DNA of 64,000 nucleotides, taken from Isotricha intestinalis (Eukaryota > Ciliophora > Litostomatea > Vestibuliferida > Isotrichidae). The stretch's first letter is position 1. Each line of letters opens with the position of its first letter. A model generated the notes under the pieces. The model worked only from the letters and a program-made list of their open reading frames with translations. It was not told the DNA's origin and made no database searches. The stretch is taken from the NCBI GenBank assembly GCA_023807065.1, contig JAJJLU010000359.1, forward strand, positions 1-64,000, read 5' to 3'. Made by a program: the position numbers and the translations under genes. This document shows, one piece after another, positions 53,452 through 64,000 of this stretch.

Positions 53452-53776
53452 TTATTTCTTTAATATTTAATTTATAATTATTAAATAATTTGTTTGTTTC
53501 AAAATTTATTGATTTAAATTACTATAAAATATTTTTTTATGAATTTTTACAATAATATTTATTTTTAACTAAATTATTCTTTTTTCATTTTTTTTTGAGT
53601 TTTATTTTATTATGATAAATTGTGATAAATATTCTCCCATAATTTACTTAATAAAAGATTATTTATTTTTGACTAACGAATACCTTCTTAAATTGGAGTC
53701 AAATTCTCTTCCTTAAAATAAGTTATACATTTAGTTTGGTATGGTTTATATATATTAAATTAAATTAAAAATTATG
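53452..53776. other. Intergenic stretch
   Basis: 325 bases between minus-strand kinase and TGS1 genes. A slightly G/C-richer patch at 53,670-53,745 has no recognised motif. Confidence 0.35.
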
Positions 53777-55167
53777 TTACACTGAATGAGACAAAAATTG
53801 GATAGAAATTTCATTTGATTCTTCCAATATCCAAGAATGTTTTCCATTATTACTAATAGTACTATTTGTTGAAGAATTGGTAGAAGTTTTTTTTGAAGAA
53901 TCTTTATGAATAGAAGTATATTTTTTATAATGGAAAAATTTTGGATTAAAGAGGTTATTTAAAGATTTTATTTTTATTTTTTCTTGTTCAGTTAATATTT
54001 TATTAAAGAAATATCTGATTACTTCATTTCCAAAATCATTATTTATTCCATTAAATTCACTACTTAAAAATTTTCTATATTCATATTCATTTTGAAAAAA
54101 TCTATAAGTCCCAATTAATTTAGCAATAGCACATAAAATCTCTAAATTCCTCTCTGAAATATTATAAGGCTCATAATGAAATCTAATATAATCATCAATA
54201 TCTAATTCGTTAATTTTATTATTTATATCATAACCAAAAATAATTAATAAAGCTTTAATTTTATTTGCTGATTTTAAAATATGAACATCAAAAAATAATC
54301 TATCATTACCAGTAATGTCATAAATTATATTAAATAATTCTTCAAGTAATAATGTCCTAGGAACATAAAACATAATATATTTAGAAACTTTTAAACACAT
54401 TTTAATAATATCATAAATTGAAGGAGTCATTAAATTTTTTATTGAATAAACTTCTGAATTTTTATATTCTATTCCTCCCCAAGGAGGAGATAAAAATATA
54501 TAATCTGCAAATACTTTTTCATCAGGATAATTAGAAATTTTTAAAAAATCATAATGAATAAAACTAATATTATCACTGCAATTATAAACCTTACAATTAT
54601 TTTTACAAATATCCAATTTTTGATCATCAATATCAATAGCATAAACTTTAGGAGAATATTTTGAAAATTGAATAACATTACCACCACTTCCACAAAAACC
54701 ATCAATAACAGAATATCCTTTTGAAATTTTTGCTGTATATTCAGCAATTATTTCAGGTGTTACAGACCACCAACCTATTATATAAATAAAATTTTACATT
54801 CTTTATCCATTTTTATTCCTTCATCATATTTTGAATAATAATAATATCTTTGATAATAAAATGATTTATCTTGTGATGATGTAATATTTGAATCAGATTC
54901 ATTTATATAAGTTTTTCCCTTTTCTAATAAATCATCGAAATGATCATCAAATTCTATTAATTTTATTTTTGATATAAATATTTTTGAGGAGTTTGTTATT
55001 ATATTTATTGAACCATTTTTTTCTAATAAATTTAAACAATAACATGTATTTCCTATTTTTTTTCTTGGTCTATATAAAAATCTTGAAGAAGGAATAAAGT
55101 TATATTTATGATTATGAGAGTGATTTGAATTATTCAGATTTTCTTTATTAATTTTGATATTTAACAT
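53777..55167 (-). CDS. TGS1: TGS1: trimethylguanosine cap synthase, two exons
   Basis: Exons on the minus strand are 55,167-54,798 and 54,774-53,777; together 455 residues. Just before the junction RYYYYSKYDEGIKMDKE and after it WWSVTPEIIAEYTAK match the TGS1 signature (sRFDEGi-lD-e-WfSVTPE-iA). The SAM site is VIDGFCGSGGNVIQFS (146-161) and the catalytic cap-binding motif is FLSPPWGG (217-224), with its Trp. TGS1 converts the m7G cap of snRNAs and snoRNAs to m2,2,7G, needed for snRNP import and nucleolar snoRNP maturation. Splicing is essential: the signature is split by the intron. The N-terminal 110 residues and the Ser/Thr-rich C-terminus are lineage-specific. Confidence 0.95.
54775..54797 (-). 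other. Intron of TGS1 (23 nt)
   Basis: On the minus strand GTAAAATT...AATAG, phase 1. The shortest intron in the window; removing it restores the TGS1 signature exactly. Confidence 0.95.
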
Positions 55168-56044
55168 TTATAAAATTAAAAATTATTTAATCTAAAAAAT
55201 TAATATTTACTCAATATTACAATAAATAGTTTAAAAAAAGTGATCATAAAAAAAGAATTAGATATTGCTAAAAAATATTTTATTATTATATTAGAAAAAA
55301 TATGGTTCTGTAAATTATGATCAAATAATTATTATATTAGTAATATTAACAAATATTAATAAAATTAAATAATATTTTAAAATCAACCACAAAAAAAAAA
55401 TAATAAATATTAATTATTTATTAAAATTACAATCAGGTATAAAACAAAAAAGAAAAAAAGTCAATTTAGAATCTGATAAATCAAATCATCAAAAACAAAA
55501 CATAAAAAAAATAAAATAAAAAAACAAAAAAATAAACCAATCCGTTTATTCAGCATATCTACACAAGATTATGAATAATGAAATTTTAGTAATGTCATTA
55601 ATCCAATGAACTCTTTTCCTTCTTTCCAAATCCCTTTCCTCTATTATTGACTTCTTTCTATCATTCCATTTGAAATTTCAAAAATATCTTTTTTATTATT
55701 GTTATATTCCCTTTCCTGACTTTTATTAGAGACAATACATTCTCTAATTCATTTTATCTTTTTTTCCAAGTTCCAATATATTGCCCAGTTCATATATGAT
55801 AAGACTTTTTATTTTAACAATTTGTTTTTGAGTTATATATTTATTTCACCTAATTCTTTTACCATTTGAGCCTCTAATTTAACTTCATCAACTTTAGTTT
55901 TTATATAATCACGACCCATTTTTCATCTGAATCAAATATTTTTTTTTGATTTAAAAATAAACGAATGAATAAAAGTAATGATTCTAAATTTCAAAAAATA
56001 AATTAATTAATTAAATTTTAAAACATTTATTTAATATTAATAAA
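55168..56044. other. Divergent gap between TGS1 and STT3
   Basis: 877 bases. 55,168-55,540 is A-rich with nothing recognised. 55,540-55,930 is clearly richer in G and C than other gaps and holds a possible minus-strand relic. The last 115 bases should hold the STT3 promoter. Confidence 0.45.
55560..55919 (-). pseudogene. Possible relic frame with stops
   Basis: From an ATG at 55,919 the minus strand reads MGRDYIKTKVDEVKLEAQMV and continues in protein-like fashion with TAA, TAA, TGA and TAA-TAG interruptions to about 55,565 (FEISNGMIERS, WKEGKEFIGLMTLL). Five stops in about 120 codons is fewer than expected by chance, and composition is G/C-richer than other gaps. A multi-intron gene is possible, but I found no splice set that repairs it. 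Confidence 0.3.
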
Positions 56045-58279
56045 ATGTCAGAAAAAGATACAAATACACAAGAAACAGAAGAATCCTTTTTCGATAAATT
56101 CCAAAGATACGGGAAAAGTGCAGCTCCAAGTATAACATTAGCAACATTAGTAATGACATGTTTCCTCGCATTTATAATTCGTATATTCTCAGTTATTCGT
56201 TTTGAAATAATCATCCATGAATTTGATCCATGGTTTAACTATCGTGTAACTCAATATTTAACAAAAGAAGGTGCATATTCATTTTGGAATTGGTATGACC
56301 CAGAATCATGGTATCCTTTAGGTAGAATTATAGGAGGAACAACATATCCAGGAATCATGTTCACATCAACAGCAATTCATTGGTTATGTAATACTTTCCT
56401 TTTCCCAGTTGATATTAGAAGTGTTTGTGTTTTCCTTGCTCCTGTTTTTGCTGGTGTTACTGCTTTAACTGCTTATTTCTTCATTAAGGAAGTAACTGGG
56501 AGAAATGATTCTGGACTACTTACTGCTTTACTTATTGCTATTGTTCCTGGTTATATTTCAAGAAGTGTCGCAGGTTCTTATGATAATGAAGCTGTTGCAA
56601 TCACTGCTTTAATTATGACGTTTTATTTCTTTATTAAGAGTGTTAATACTGGATCTATTTTTTGGAGTACAGTTACTTCTTTAATTTATTTTTATATGGT
56701 TAGTGCTTGGGGAGGTTATGTTTTTATTATTAATCTTATTCCCTTATATATTTTGTTCTTGATTATTATAGGGAGAACTGATATTAAGATTTATACTGCT
56801 TATTCTGTTTTTTATATTATTGGAACATTACTTTCCATGCAAGTCCCTTTTGTTATGTTTGGTGCACTTAAATCATCTGAACATTTCCTTTCACATGGTG
56901 TTTTTATTTTAATCAATATGTTAATGTTTATTCAATTTATTAAATCTAATTTAAGTGAAGAAATGTATAATAGATTATTGAATTTTGTTATGTTTGCTGT
57001 TGCTGTTGGTTTTGGTTTAACTTTCTTAGTGTTAACTTTCAAAGGTTATATCCAATTTGGTTCTCGTATTTTAACTTTATTAGATCCTACATATGCAAGT
57101 AAATATATTCCTATAGTTGCCTCTGTTAGTGAACATCAACCTACAACATGGTCAGCTTTCTTCTTTGATTTAAATATACTTTTAGTTTTCGGACCTTTAG
57201 GACTTTATTATTGTTTCTTAGATCCAACAAATGCAAAATTATTCGTTGCTGTTTTTGGGGTATGCTCAGTTTACTTTTCATGTGTTATGGTTCGTCTTCT
57301 TCTTCTTTCCTCCCCAGCTTTATGTCTATTAAGTGGTGTAGGTATAAGTGAATTATTACATTTCTTTGTCGATCAAATGAAAAATTGTGAAGAAACTGAA
57401 GAAAACTCATCATCATATTTAGAAGAAAAAAGAGGTAAAAAAGTATATAGGTATGGAATAGAAATAGTTGGAATTTTTGTAGCAATATTATTTTTCATTT
57501 TAGTAACATACATATTCCATTGTACATGGGTAGCAGCTGAAGCATATTCCTCACCTTCAATTATTTTAGCTAGTAAAGATAGATTTGGAAGAAGACATAT
57601 CATCGATGATTTTAGAGAAGCATATTATTGGTTAAGAATGAATTCTAAACCAGATGCTAAAATTGTATCATGGTGGGATTATGGATATCAAATATCAGGA
57701 ATGAGTAATCGGGCAGTGATAGTAGATAACAATACTTGGAACACAACGCATATAGCTACAGTAGGTGCAGTATTTGCAAATGAGGAAGAAGAATCATATC
57801 GTCTTTGTAGGATGCTTGATGCAGGATTTGTTCTAGTAATCTTTGGTGGATATTCAGCATATTCAGGAGATGACATCAATAAATTTATTTGGATGATTAG
57901 AATAGCTGGTGGATATTATCCAAGAATTAAAGAAGAAAATTTCTTAAAGAATGGTTATCGAGTTGATGCAGGTGCTTCGGATACTATGCTTAATTGTATG
58001 ATGTATTCTTTTTGCTATTATAGATTTGATGAAACAAAAACTCAAGGTAATCAAGAAACTGGTTATGATTTAGTAAGAGGGTATGTTATTGGGAGAAAGA
58101 ATATTAAAATGAGGCATTTTAGAGAAGCCTATACTACAGAAAATTGGATTGTTAGAATTTACTTTGTAAATGATTATCCAAATAGGGAAATTGGAGTTAA
58201 AAGCAGGTTTTATGGAAAGAAAAATAATAGTGAAAATTATTATTTGTTTAATCGATTAAGGTTACCTCATGCTTACTAA
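56045..58279 (+). CDS. STT3: STT3: catalytic subunit of oligosaccharyltransferase
   Basis: 744-residue multi-pass membrane enzyme that transfers the lipid-linked glycan to Asn-x-Ser/Thr in the ER lumen. Visible catalytic motifs: HEFDPWFNYR (first luminal loop acidic site), VAGSYDNEAVAI, SVSEHQPTTW (SVSE motif), SWWDYG (W543-W544-D545-Y546-G547 of the sequon-binding site) and DNNTWNTTHIA. About 12-13 hydrophobic segments fill residues 30-500, followed by the soluble luminal domain. Length matches other eukaryotic STT3 proteins, and no intron or insert is present. It ends LRLPHAY then TAA. Codon choice is unusually rich in C-ending codons (TTC, ATC, CTT), which suggests strong expression. Only one STT3 occurs here, so A/B type cannot be told. 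Confidence 0.97.
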   Translation: MSEKDTNTQETEESFFDKFQRYGKSAAPSITLATLVMTCFLAFIIRIFSVIRFEIIIHEFDPWFNYRVTQYLTKEGAYSFWNWYDPESWYPLGRIIGGTTYPGIMFTSTAIHWLCNTFLFPVDIRSVCVFLAPVFAGVTALTAYFFIKEVTGRNDSGLLTALLIAIVPGYISRSVAGSYDNEAVAITALIMTFYFFIKSVNTGSIFWSTVTSLIYFYMVSAWGGYVFIINLIPLYILFLIIIGRTDIKIYTAYSVFYIIGTLLSMQVPFVMFGALKSSEHFLSHGVFILINMLMFIQFIKSNLSEEMYNRLLNFVMFAVAVGFGLTFLVLTFKGYIQFGSRILTLLDPTYASKYIPIVASVSEHQPTTWSAFFFDLNILLVFGPLGLYYCFLDPTNAKLFVAVFGVCSVYFSCVMVRLLLLSSPALCLLSGVGISELLHFFVDQMKNCEETEENSSSYLEEKRGKKVYRYGIEIVGIFVAILFFILVTYIFHCTWVAAEAYSSPSIILASKDRFGRRHIIDDFREAYYWLRMNSKPDAKIVSWWDYGYQISGMSNRAVIVDNNTWNTTHIATVGAVFANEEEESYRLCRMLDAGFVLVIFGGYSAYSGDDINKFIWMIRIAGGYYPRIKEENFLKNGYRVDAGASDTMLNCMMYSFCYYRFDETKTQGNQETGYDLVRGYVIGRKNIKMRHFREAYTTENWIVRIYFVNDYPNREIGVKSRFYGKKNNSENYYLFNRLRLPHAY

Positions 58280-59384
58280 AATATAATTATAATAAGTTAA
58301 ATAATTTTTATTTTATTTAAATATTTTCAAAATTTTATTCTGAATAAAATCTGTCATTACACACCATAATAGATAAATTTATTTCCTCCAATTGATACAA
58401 ATAAAAAGAATTTATTTAATAGAAAAATGCCATAAACTATGATTAATCCTTAAATATCCGTTTCTTTTTTTTAATGTTTAATAAACATTACTGCCATTAT
58501 CATTAAATATTCTTCCAACAAATAAAATAACTTTTAAATTAATGCATTCATACCATTTTTGAGAAAAAAATAATTGTTCAAGTGATTCATTAAGAAAATA
58601 AAAAATAATTGAAAGTAATTACTTCTAAATAAAGATATTAAAAACATAATATGAAAATATTATTTATAATATAAACTAACAAATAGATAAAAATTCTATT
58701 AATCAAGTCAAAATTTAGATAATAATTGTGCCATTTTTCGAATAATCAATATAAAATATTAATCAAATAAACAATAAAAAATAAATAAATTAACCAAATA
58801 ATGAATTCTATTATTCACAATAAAAATAAATAAAATCATCAGTAAAATTAAAATATTTTTTATAATCATAAATGTCATATTAATCTTCATAATAAAGTTG
58901 TTTTAAAACCATAATTCCTATTTGAAGTTAATTGCTTTAATTCAAGTTATATATTAATTATTAATATTTTTCCTTTTTCTTTTTAAATTAAATTTAATAC
59001 TGTATCTTTATAATTTACCCTAATTATACTTTTTTCTTTTATGAGATTGAGTTTTCCTGAAAATTTTCTTGGATTTATTGGTTTGGAAATGAAATACCAT
59101 ATAGAATTTCCACCACAAATTATTTAAATTTTTTTTAATTAATTAAATATATTTTCAAATTTATTTGTTTACATTTTATATGTATTCAAACATAAAAATG
59201 AATTTTGAGAAAAAAGTTTTGAACACGAAATTCTTTTTGATTTCTTAAATCGAGGAATTTCAAACTTTTTCATTTTTATTTATTTATTGAAAACAATGTT
59301 TCTAAATTAAAATGTAGTCCTTTAAATATAAGTATTATTAATTACATTAATTAAATAATTATAGAAAAAAATAAAAATCCAAGA
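58280..59384. other. Gene-free stretch
   Basis: 1.1 kb without an intact gene. 58,320-58,560 is protein-like in the plus-strand STT3 frame for a while (INLFPPIDTNKKNLFNRKMP) but broken by TAA/TAG codons, so it may be a relic. A 28-codon ATG frame at 59,041-59,127 (MRLSFPENFLGFIG...) has normal composition but no support. No RNA gene recognised. Confidence 0.4.
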
Positions 59385-60569
59385 ATGAAGATAAAATCCA
59401 ACATAAAAAAATTTAAACCATCATCAAAGAATAAACAAACTTTAAGTATAACACCAAGAGTTACAACAAAATCTAAATTAGAATATAAAACACTAAAAGA
59501 TAAAAAACAAGAATTTAAAAATATAGTAAAAAATAGATATTCAATATCATCAAAGGAAGATATAAAAAAAAAAGCTTCACAAACATTTGTCAAACCAATT
59601 CTAAAAACTTCATCTAATATTTTGGGAACTTCAAATGGAGCTCTTCCTACAAATTATACAGATAAAGAAGAAGAAAAGAAAAATAGACAAAGTTTAATTT
59701 GTAAGAATAATATTAATTATAAAGAAGAAACGAAATTAAGATATTTAGGCAATTTATTTAGAACATCTAATTTAAAAAAAACTATAATAATTGATGGGGA
59801 TGGAAATAATAATTTAAATATTAATAAAGATTTATTTGCAGTAAATATTAATAATAAAGAAGAACAAAAAGTTAAAAATAAAAATGGAAATTTAAAAAAA
59901 TCAAAGTCAACACATAAACAAATAATTAGTGATAATCTTATGTTAAATATTGGAAATTTAGGAATTCAAAATTCTAAAAATATTAAAAAAGAAAATAATG
60001 AACGATTAATTGAATATAATTTTATTTTTGATTTATTAAATACAAATATAGAAGAAATGAAAGATATGTTTAAACAATCTCCAATAAATTTAAAAGAATC
60101 ATCAGATAATATTTTTAAAAAATCTCCAAAGAAAAAAATAATACAAATTTTTTCAGATAAAGAAAAAGAAGAAATTAATAATATAAAACCATTATTATCT
60201 CATGTTGAAATTTCACATAATAATGAAAATAATTCTTTTTTAGAATCATGTATTCAAGATGAATTTTATCAATCACTTGCAGATAAACCACAAACTAATA
60301 ATTATCATTCATTTGATATGAGTTCAGTAATAAATAATAATGAAAATTCAAGTTCCATATTAAATTCTAATAATTCCGATAAGACAGAATGTGAATTAGA
60401 AGATAATATTAAAATTGATGAAAAAGCTCTGAAAAGATCTCAAATTAATCCCCATTTTTTAGTAGAAAAAAAAAATAAAAAAAAATCTCTAGAAGAGATA
60501 TCAAAACATAATAATAGTAAATCTACTAAAATTTTAAGTAGTTCATCTGATAAATGTTCAATTTTTTAA
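59385..60569 (+). CDS. Unknown Lys/Asn/Ser-rich protein
   Basis: 394-residue protein without a recognised domain. Most of it is low complexity. More ordered short parts are YNFIFDLLNTNIEEMKDMFK (near 208) and ESCIQDEFYQSLADKPQTNN (near 289), possible short helical docking motifs. An SPKKK-type basic patch near 244 and Ser/Thr-rich segments could be phosphorylated or nuclear. Start is the ATG at 59,385, the first in frame. Probably real, given the 1.2-kb open frame in 80% A+T DNA; function unknown. Confidence 0.68.
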   Translation: MKIKSNIKKFKPSSKNKQTLSITPRVTTKSKLEYKTLKDKKQEFKNIVKNRYSISSKEDIKKKASQTFVKPILKTSSNILGTSNGALPTNYTDKEEEKKNRQSLICKNNINYKEETKLRYLGNLFRTSNLKKTIIIDGDGNNNLNINKDLFAVNINNKEEQKVKNKNGNLKKSKSTHKQIISDNLMLNIGNLGIQNSKNIKKENNERLIEYNFIFDLLNTNIEEMKDMFKQSPINLKESSDNIFKKSPKKKIIQIFSDKEKEEINNIKPLLSHVEISHNNENNSFLESCIQDEFYQSLADKPQTNNYHSFDMSSVINNNENSSSILNSNNSDKTECELEDNIKIDEKALKRSQINPHFLVEKKNKKKSLEEISKHNNSKSTKILSSSSDKCSIF

Positions 60570-61774
60570 TCTTTACTTTTTTACTTTTTTAAAAAGATTT
60601 TTTGTATAATATTTTTGACCTAGATTAAAATATATATTTTTTATGTATTTAATTTATATCTTTTGGAAAATACATTTTTTTGTGGATTTGATTATAAAAG
60701 AAAAAGTGTTTTTTATACTTTTAACATATTTCATATGAACAAATAGAATAATATTATAAAATAAATCCATTAATTCTTAATTAGAAACTTCATTATTACA
60801 CTTTTATTATTCTAAAAACATTAAATATTTTTTATTTCATTTTCTTATGGAGAATGCAAATCATAAAGTTAAATTGATATTTTTTTCTCAATTAAAAATA
60901 ATGATTATTCTTATTCAAATAAGCAGATTCTTTTAATTTTGATATTCCTTACTTATTCTTACAAAAATTCATTTTTTTGTTTCAAATCATTTAGATTAGA
61001 ATTAAAATTATATACTCTTTCTAACATATACATTTTTTAAATTTAATTCTTTATTATAAGAAATTTTTTCATTTATTTTCTCCATTTAACTTTTTATTTT
61101 CCTTAAAATATAACTTTTTTTTTTAGTTATAGATTTTATACAAAAACATTATCTTTCAATCTCTTTTCATTATGAATTGATTTTTTTGAATCACATAAAG
61201 TTTTATAAAATATGAAATGATTTAAAAAAAATTTTAATTAAATATTATCTAATTTGATTTTCTTCAATATCATTAAAAAAAATAATCAAAATTTAAATAT
61301 AATTTTTAAAAAATCAATAAAAAATGGTTCTTCAAAAAAAAACTTTATACTTTTTATTTGTTTAAATTAAATATTACATGTGAACTTTTGTTTCTTTAAA
61401 AATAAATTTAAAAGTTATAAAGATTATAATTAAAATACTTTTCATTTAAAGACTTTTTAAAATAAATATTCAGGAGTCAGAATCTATTGATGGCGCATAA
61501 AATTTTAAAATCTGAATACCAAAATAAATTAATTGAATTTTTTAATGCATTTTTCAAAACCAATAAGTTTTAAAGTAATTATAAATTCTTCAATCTAAAA
61601 TAAATTCTTGAAAAAGAATTAATTATTACAAAAATTTAAATTCAAGAAAAATATTTGATGAAAATAAAAAACCAAAATAATTGAATTTAATTAATGAATT
61701 TTGTTAAAATTTCATTAACATAAAAAAGACTTTATTTAACATTGATTTATAAATTTAAATATATATTAATTTAT
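60570..61774. other. Gene-free stretch
   Basis: 1.2 kb of T-rich then A/T-rich DNA. The only patch out of line is 61,467-61,522, where TATTCAG and CTGAATA flank a G/C-richer core (GGAGTCAGAATCTATTGATG). It is snoRNA-like only superficially. No gene supported. Confidence 0.4.
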
Positions 61775-62542
61775 TTATTTATTAGAGTTGATTGATGAAG
61801 TATCTGAAGTAGAAACATTTAAATGTTCATTTTCAATATATTTATATAATTTTTTTTCTACTTTTTTATACATTTGTTCTGAAATTTCTTTATTTAAATT
61901 ACATCTATTACAAAAATCCCGAAAACTAAAATTTAAATTCTTACATTTATAACAGATCCAATCACCTTTCCTTTCTATTAAATCTTTTTTTTTATTTTTT
62001 TTTACTTTATTTTTTTTTATCTTATTGTTCTCTTTATAATCATTAAAATTTTTTGTAAAAAAAGAGTGATGATTTAATTTATCTTTTTTAACATTTTCAT
62101 ATTGATAATTCATTTGATAATAAAATTCATCATTCCTAACAAAATTATTATCATACTTTTTTGATTTCTTTTTGTTTGAATTTGTAATTTGGAAATAATT
62201 TCCATTTTGTGTTTCTTCAGTAAAAAAATTAAGTTTTTTTCCATAAAAAATATTATTGGAATTAAAAGGTTGATTAATATTATTTGAATTAAATGAATTA
62301 ACTTTTATTGATTCTGGAGAACCCATAATTATCATTTGAATTAGTTCCTTTGGTAAATAATTTTTAATATTTTCATCACTTTGAATTTTTTCAAATGAAA
62401 AAGGTGATGATTGATTTTTATTGTCAGAACATTTTTCAATTGATTCATTATTTAACTTGAAATTTTGAATATTAACATATAAAGCTGAATTAAAAAAATT
62501 ATTTTGATTTTTTGCATAAGGTATAACTTGATTTGCAATCAT
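61775..62542 (-). CDS. RanBP2-type zinc-finger protein
   Basis: 255-residue protein. Residues about 194-220 form a RanBP2-type (ZnF_RBZ) finger: GDWICYKCKNLNFSFRDFCN followed by RC, with the family's W-x-C-x2-C-x3-N-x6-C-x2-C spacing. This finger type binds ubiquitin, Ran, or single-stranded RNA; the Asn after the second Cys and aromatic Phe residues suit RNA binding as in ZRANB2. The N-terminal 180 residues are Asn/Phe/Ser-rich with a Lys run just before the finger (about 180-190), a likely nuclear localisation signal. A single finger and no other domain. Role in RNA metabolism is inferred. Confidence 0.85.
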   Translation of the reverse strand: MIANQVIPYAKNQNNFFNSALYVNIQNFKLNNESIEKCSDNKNQSSPFSFEKIQSDENIKNYLPKELIQMIIMGSPESIKVNSFNSNNINQPFNSNNIFYGKKLNFFTEETQNGNYFQITNSNKKKSKKYDNNFVRNDEFYYQMNYQYENVKKDKLNHHSFFTKNFNDYKENNKIKKNKVKKNKKKDLIERKGDWICYKCKNLNFSFRDFCNRCNLNKEISEQMYKKVEKKLYKYIENEHLNVSTSDTSSINSNK

Positions 62543-64000
62543 TTCTTTTTTAAATGAATAAAAAAAATTACTTGGTATTTATATTATATGATAAATTTTT
62601 TTTGTAAACTAGAAAACTTATAATATAATTAAAAAATGAAGATTTATGAATTATAAAGTTTTTTTTTCATACAAATTTTAGATTTTATTGGTATAAACTA
62701 AATCTCTTATCATTTAGTATTGATCCTACTTTGATGAATAATGAAAATTAATTAATTTTTTTAATTTTAAAATTTTATATATTTAAAGTTGAATTAAGAT
62801 ATATAATTTCTTAATTTTAAAATTTAAACATTTTTAAAAGAATAAATTAATAAATTATATAAAAAAATATTAAACCAAAAGTTATTTTAAATAATTAATT
62901 TTTTCTTAAAAATATTTTCAAAGTGAATAATAATCATCAAAGTTAAATAAAATTCTTTCCAATTTCTTAATCTCAATAAATTTTTCATATTCAATTCGTT
63001 TTCTTTTATTTTAAACATATTAATACTTTTGAAATGTAAATTATATCATTTTCTTATTTAGTAACATCTTTTTTTATTTTAATCTTTTAAAAATAAAAAA
63101 CAATAATAAAAAAAAAAAACAAATATTTGAAGATTTTAATGAAGAATAAATTTAAAAGATAAAATTAAATTAAATTGGAAAGGAGGTTGTATTTTAAATT
63201 TCAAAATTAAGAAAAATTGATTTTTAACTTATATAATTTATTACTAAAATAATTTAGGGATAAATGATTCAAATGATAATAAATAAAGAAAATCAATTTA
63301 AAATAATTTTAATATTATTAATTTGGTAATTATTTACAATTTTTTGAAAAAATAAAAAATATCAGCAAAAAATTTCTTTCGACAATGTTTATTTTTACTT
63401 ATAATAATATTTTGATGAATAAAGAAAAAGTTTTACAATTTTTTAATTTAAAATATTAATCAATATTAATGAATAAAACTTAAAAAATATAAAATTTTTT
63501 GGAATTTTGGGTTCAAATGCATTTAAAAAATTGATAAGCATTCTTAAAAGATTTCTTAACTCTTAATAAACTTTATTGAAAATGTCTTATATAAAATTTA
63601 TAATAAAACTAAATAAATTATTAATTGAATAATAAAAATAAAATTGTTAATAAAAAAGGGAAAAATGTATTACTTTTTAATATAATAAAAAATATTGTTT
63701 TTTTATTATAAATAAAAATATTAATTCCTTTCATTATACTAATTTATAAATTTATAATATAATGATTATTCAATAAATTATTTAATTTTTATATCATAAA
63801 ATAAAATTCGAATTCACATCATGGAAACATTTTATTTTTCAATTTATTATTGTTTTACATGTTTAATATATGTATATTTTAATTTTTTATGTTATTTTTA
63901 ATTGCCTATAAGTTTTTTTACTATTTAACAATCAAAATTTGAATTTTTTCAATCATCAAATTTCCCATCAAATTCTTCAAATTTTATTTTTTTAATTTTT
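62543..64000. other. Gene-free right end
   Basis: 1.46 kb of A/T-rich sequence to the right edge. No open frame with protein-like composition, no RNA gene and no telomeric repeat. A string GGTTCAAATG at 63,510-63,519 is not supported as a tRNA T-arm. Confidence 0.45.

Noticed and set aside
59041..59127. 28-codon ATG frame (MRLSFPENFLGFIG...)
   Set aside because: Too short, no splice partner found, no family resemblance; mentioned only in the intergenic entry.
61467..61522. Possible C/D-box snoRNA (TTGATGG near a CTGA, flanked by TATTCAG/CTGAATA)
   Set aside because: The C box is imperfect, the CTGA lies inside the would-be terminal stem and spacing is too short; no partner rRNA site could be checked.
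63510..63519. B-box-like GGTTCAAATG
   Set aside because: No A box or acceptor stem at the right distance on either strand.

Overview
The window is nuclear DNA from a very AT-rich unicellular eukaryote, most likely a ciliate. Recognised proteins end in TAA (STT3-like), TAG (PAQR-like) and TGA (SNF1/AMPK-like kinase), and no recognised domain is crossed by an in-frame stop, so the standard code is in use. Eight introns could be placed by reading-frame continuity. All begin GTAA and end TAG, seven are 23-38 nt and one is 74 nt, and all eight lengths are 3n+2. A DRC8/EFCAB2-like axonemal protein and a Tubby-like protein point to a ciliated cell. A ciliate that kept the standard code (for example a litostome such as the rumen ciliates) fits best; this is inference.

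Layout. 1-378: decayed inverted copy of part of the large gene at 21.5-26.2 kb. 0.4-6.6 kb: copine-like protein, a small Cys-cluster protein, a 2 kb gene-free stretch with coding relics, and a Tubby-like protein. 6.7-16 kb: coiled-coil/unknown proteins, an SNF1/AMPK-like kinase, a small EF-hand protein, and an Asn-rich gene broken by one extra base inside an (AAT)n tract. 16.2-19.2 kb: a four-exon STK32-like kinase with an MGNC N-terminus, then a two-exon pseudokinase. 20-28.7 kb: an unknown protein, a 1551-residue protein joining about 17 copies of an [FY]ISK repeat to a MIF4G domain, and two two-exon unknowns. 29.4-38.6 kb: DRC8-like protein, a PAQR (adiponectin-receptor-like) seven-pass protein with a large insert, and a 2058-residue SZT2-like protein. 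39-55.2 kb: an RNA and translation neighbourhood with an EEF1AKMT4/METTL13-like methyltransferase, MRD1/RBM19, NMD3, RCC1-like and kelch proteins, a Pumilio protein, a TKL-like kinase and TGS1. 56-62.5 kb: STT3, an unknown protein and a RanBP2-type zinc-finger protein.

Genes are short-spaced, on both strands, and show no operon structure. No tRNA, rRNA, transposon, CRISPR array or telomere was recognised. Functional links between neighbours are weak, though several genes (MRD1, NMD3, TGS1, PUF, MIF4G, methyltransferase) act in ribosome assembly, cap or mRNA metabolism and translation. Several intergenic stretches hold protein-like reading frames broken by stops, and in one case by a frameshift. 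I read these as gene relics decaying by C-to-T change, because the one relic with an intact partner in the window shows that pattern.
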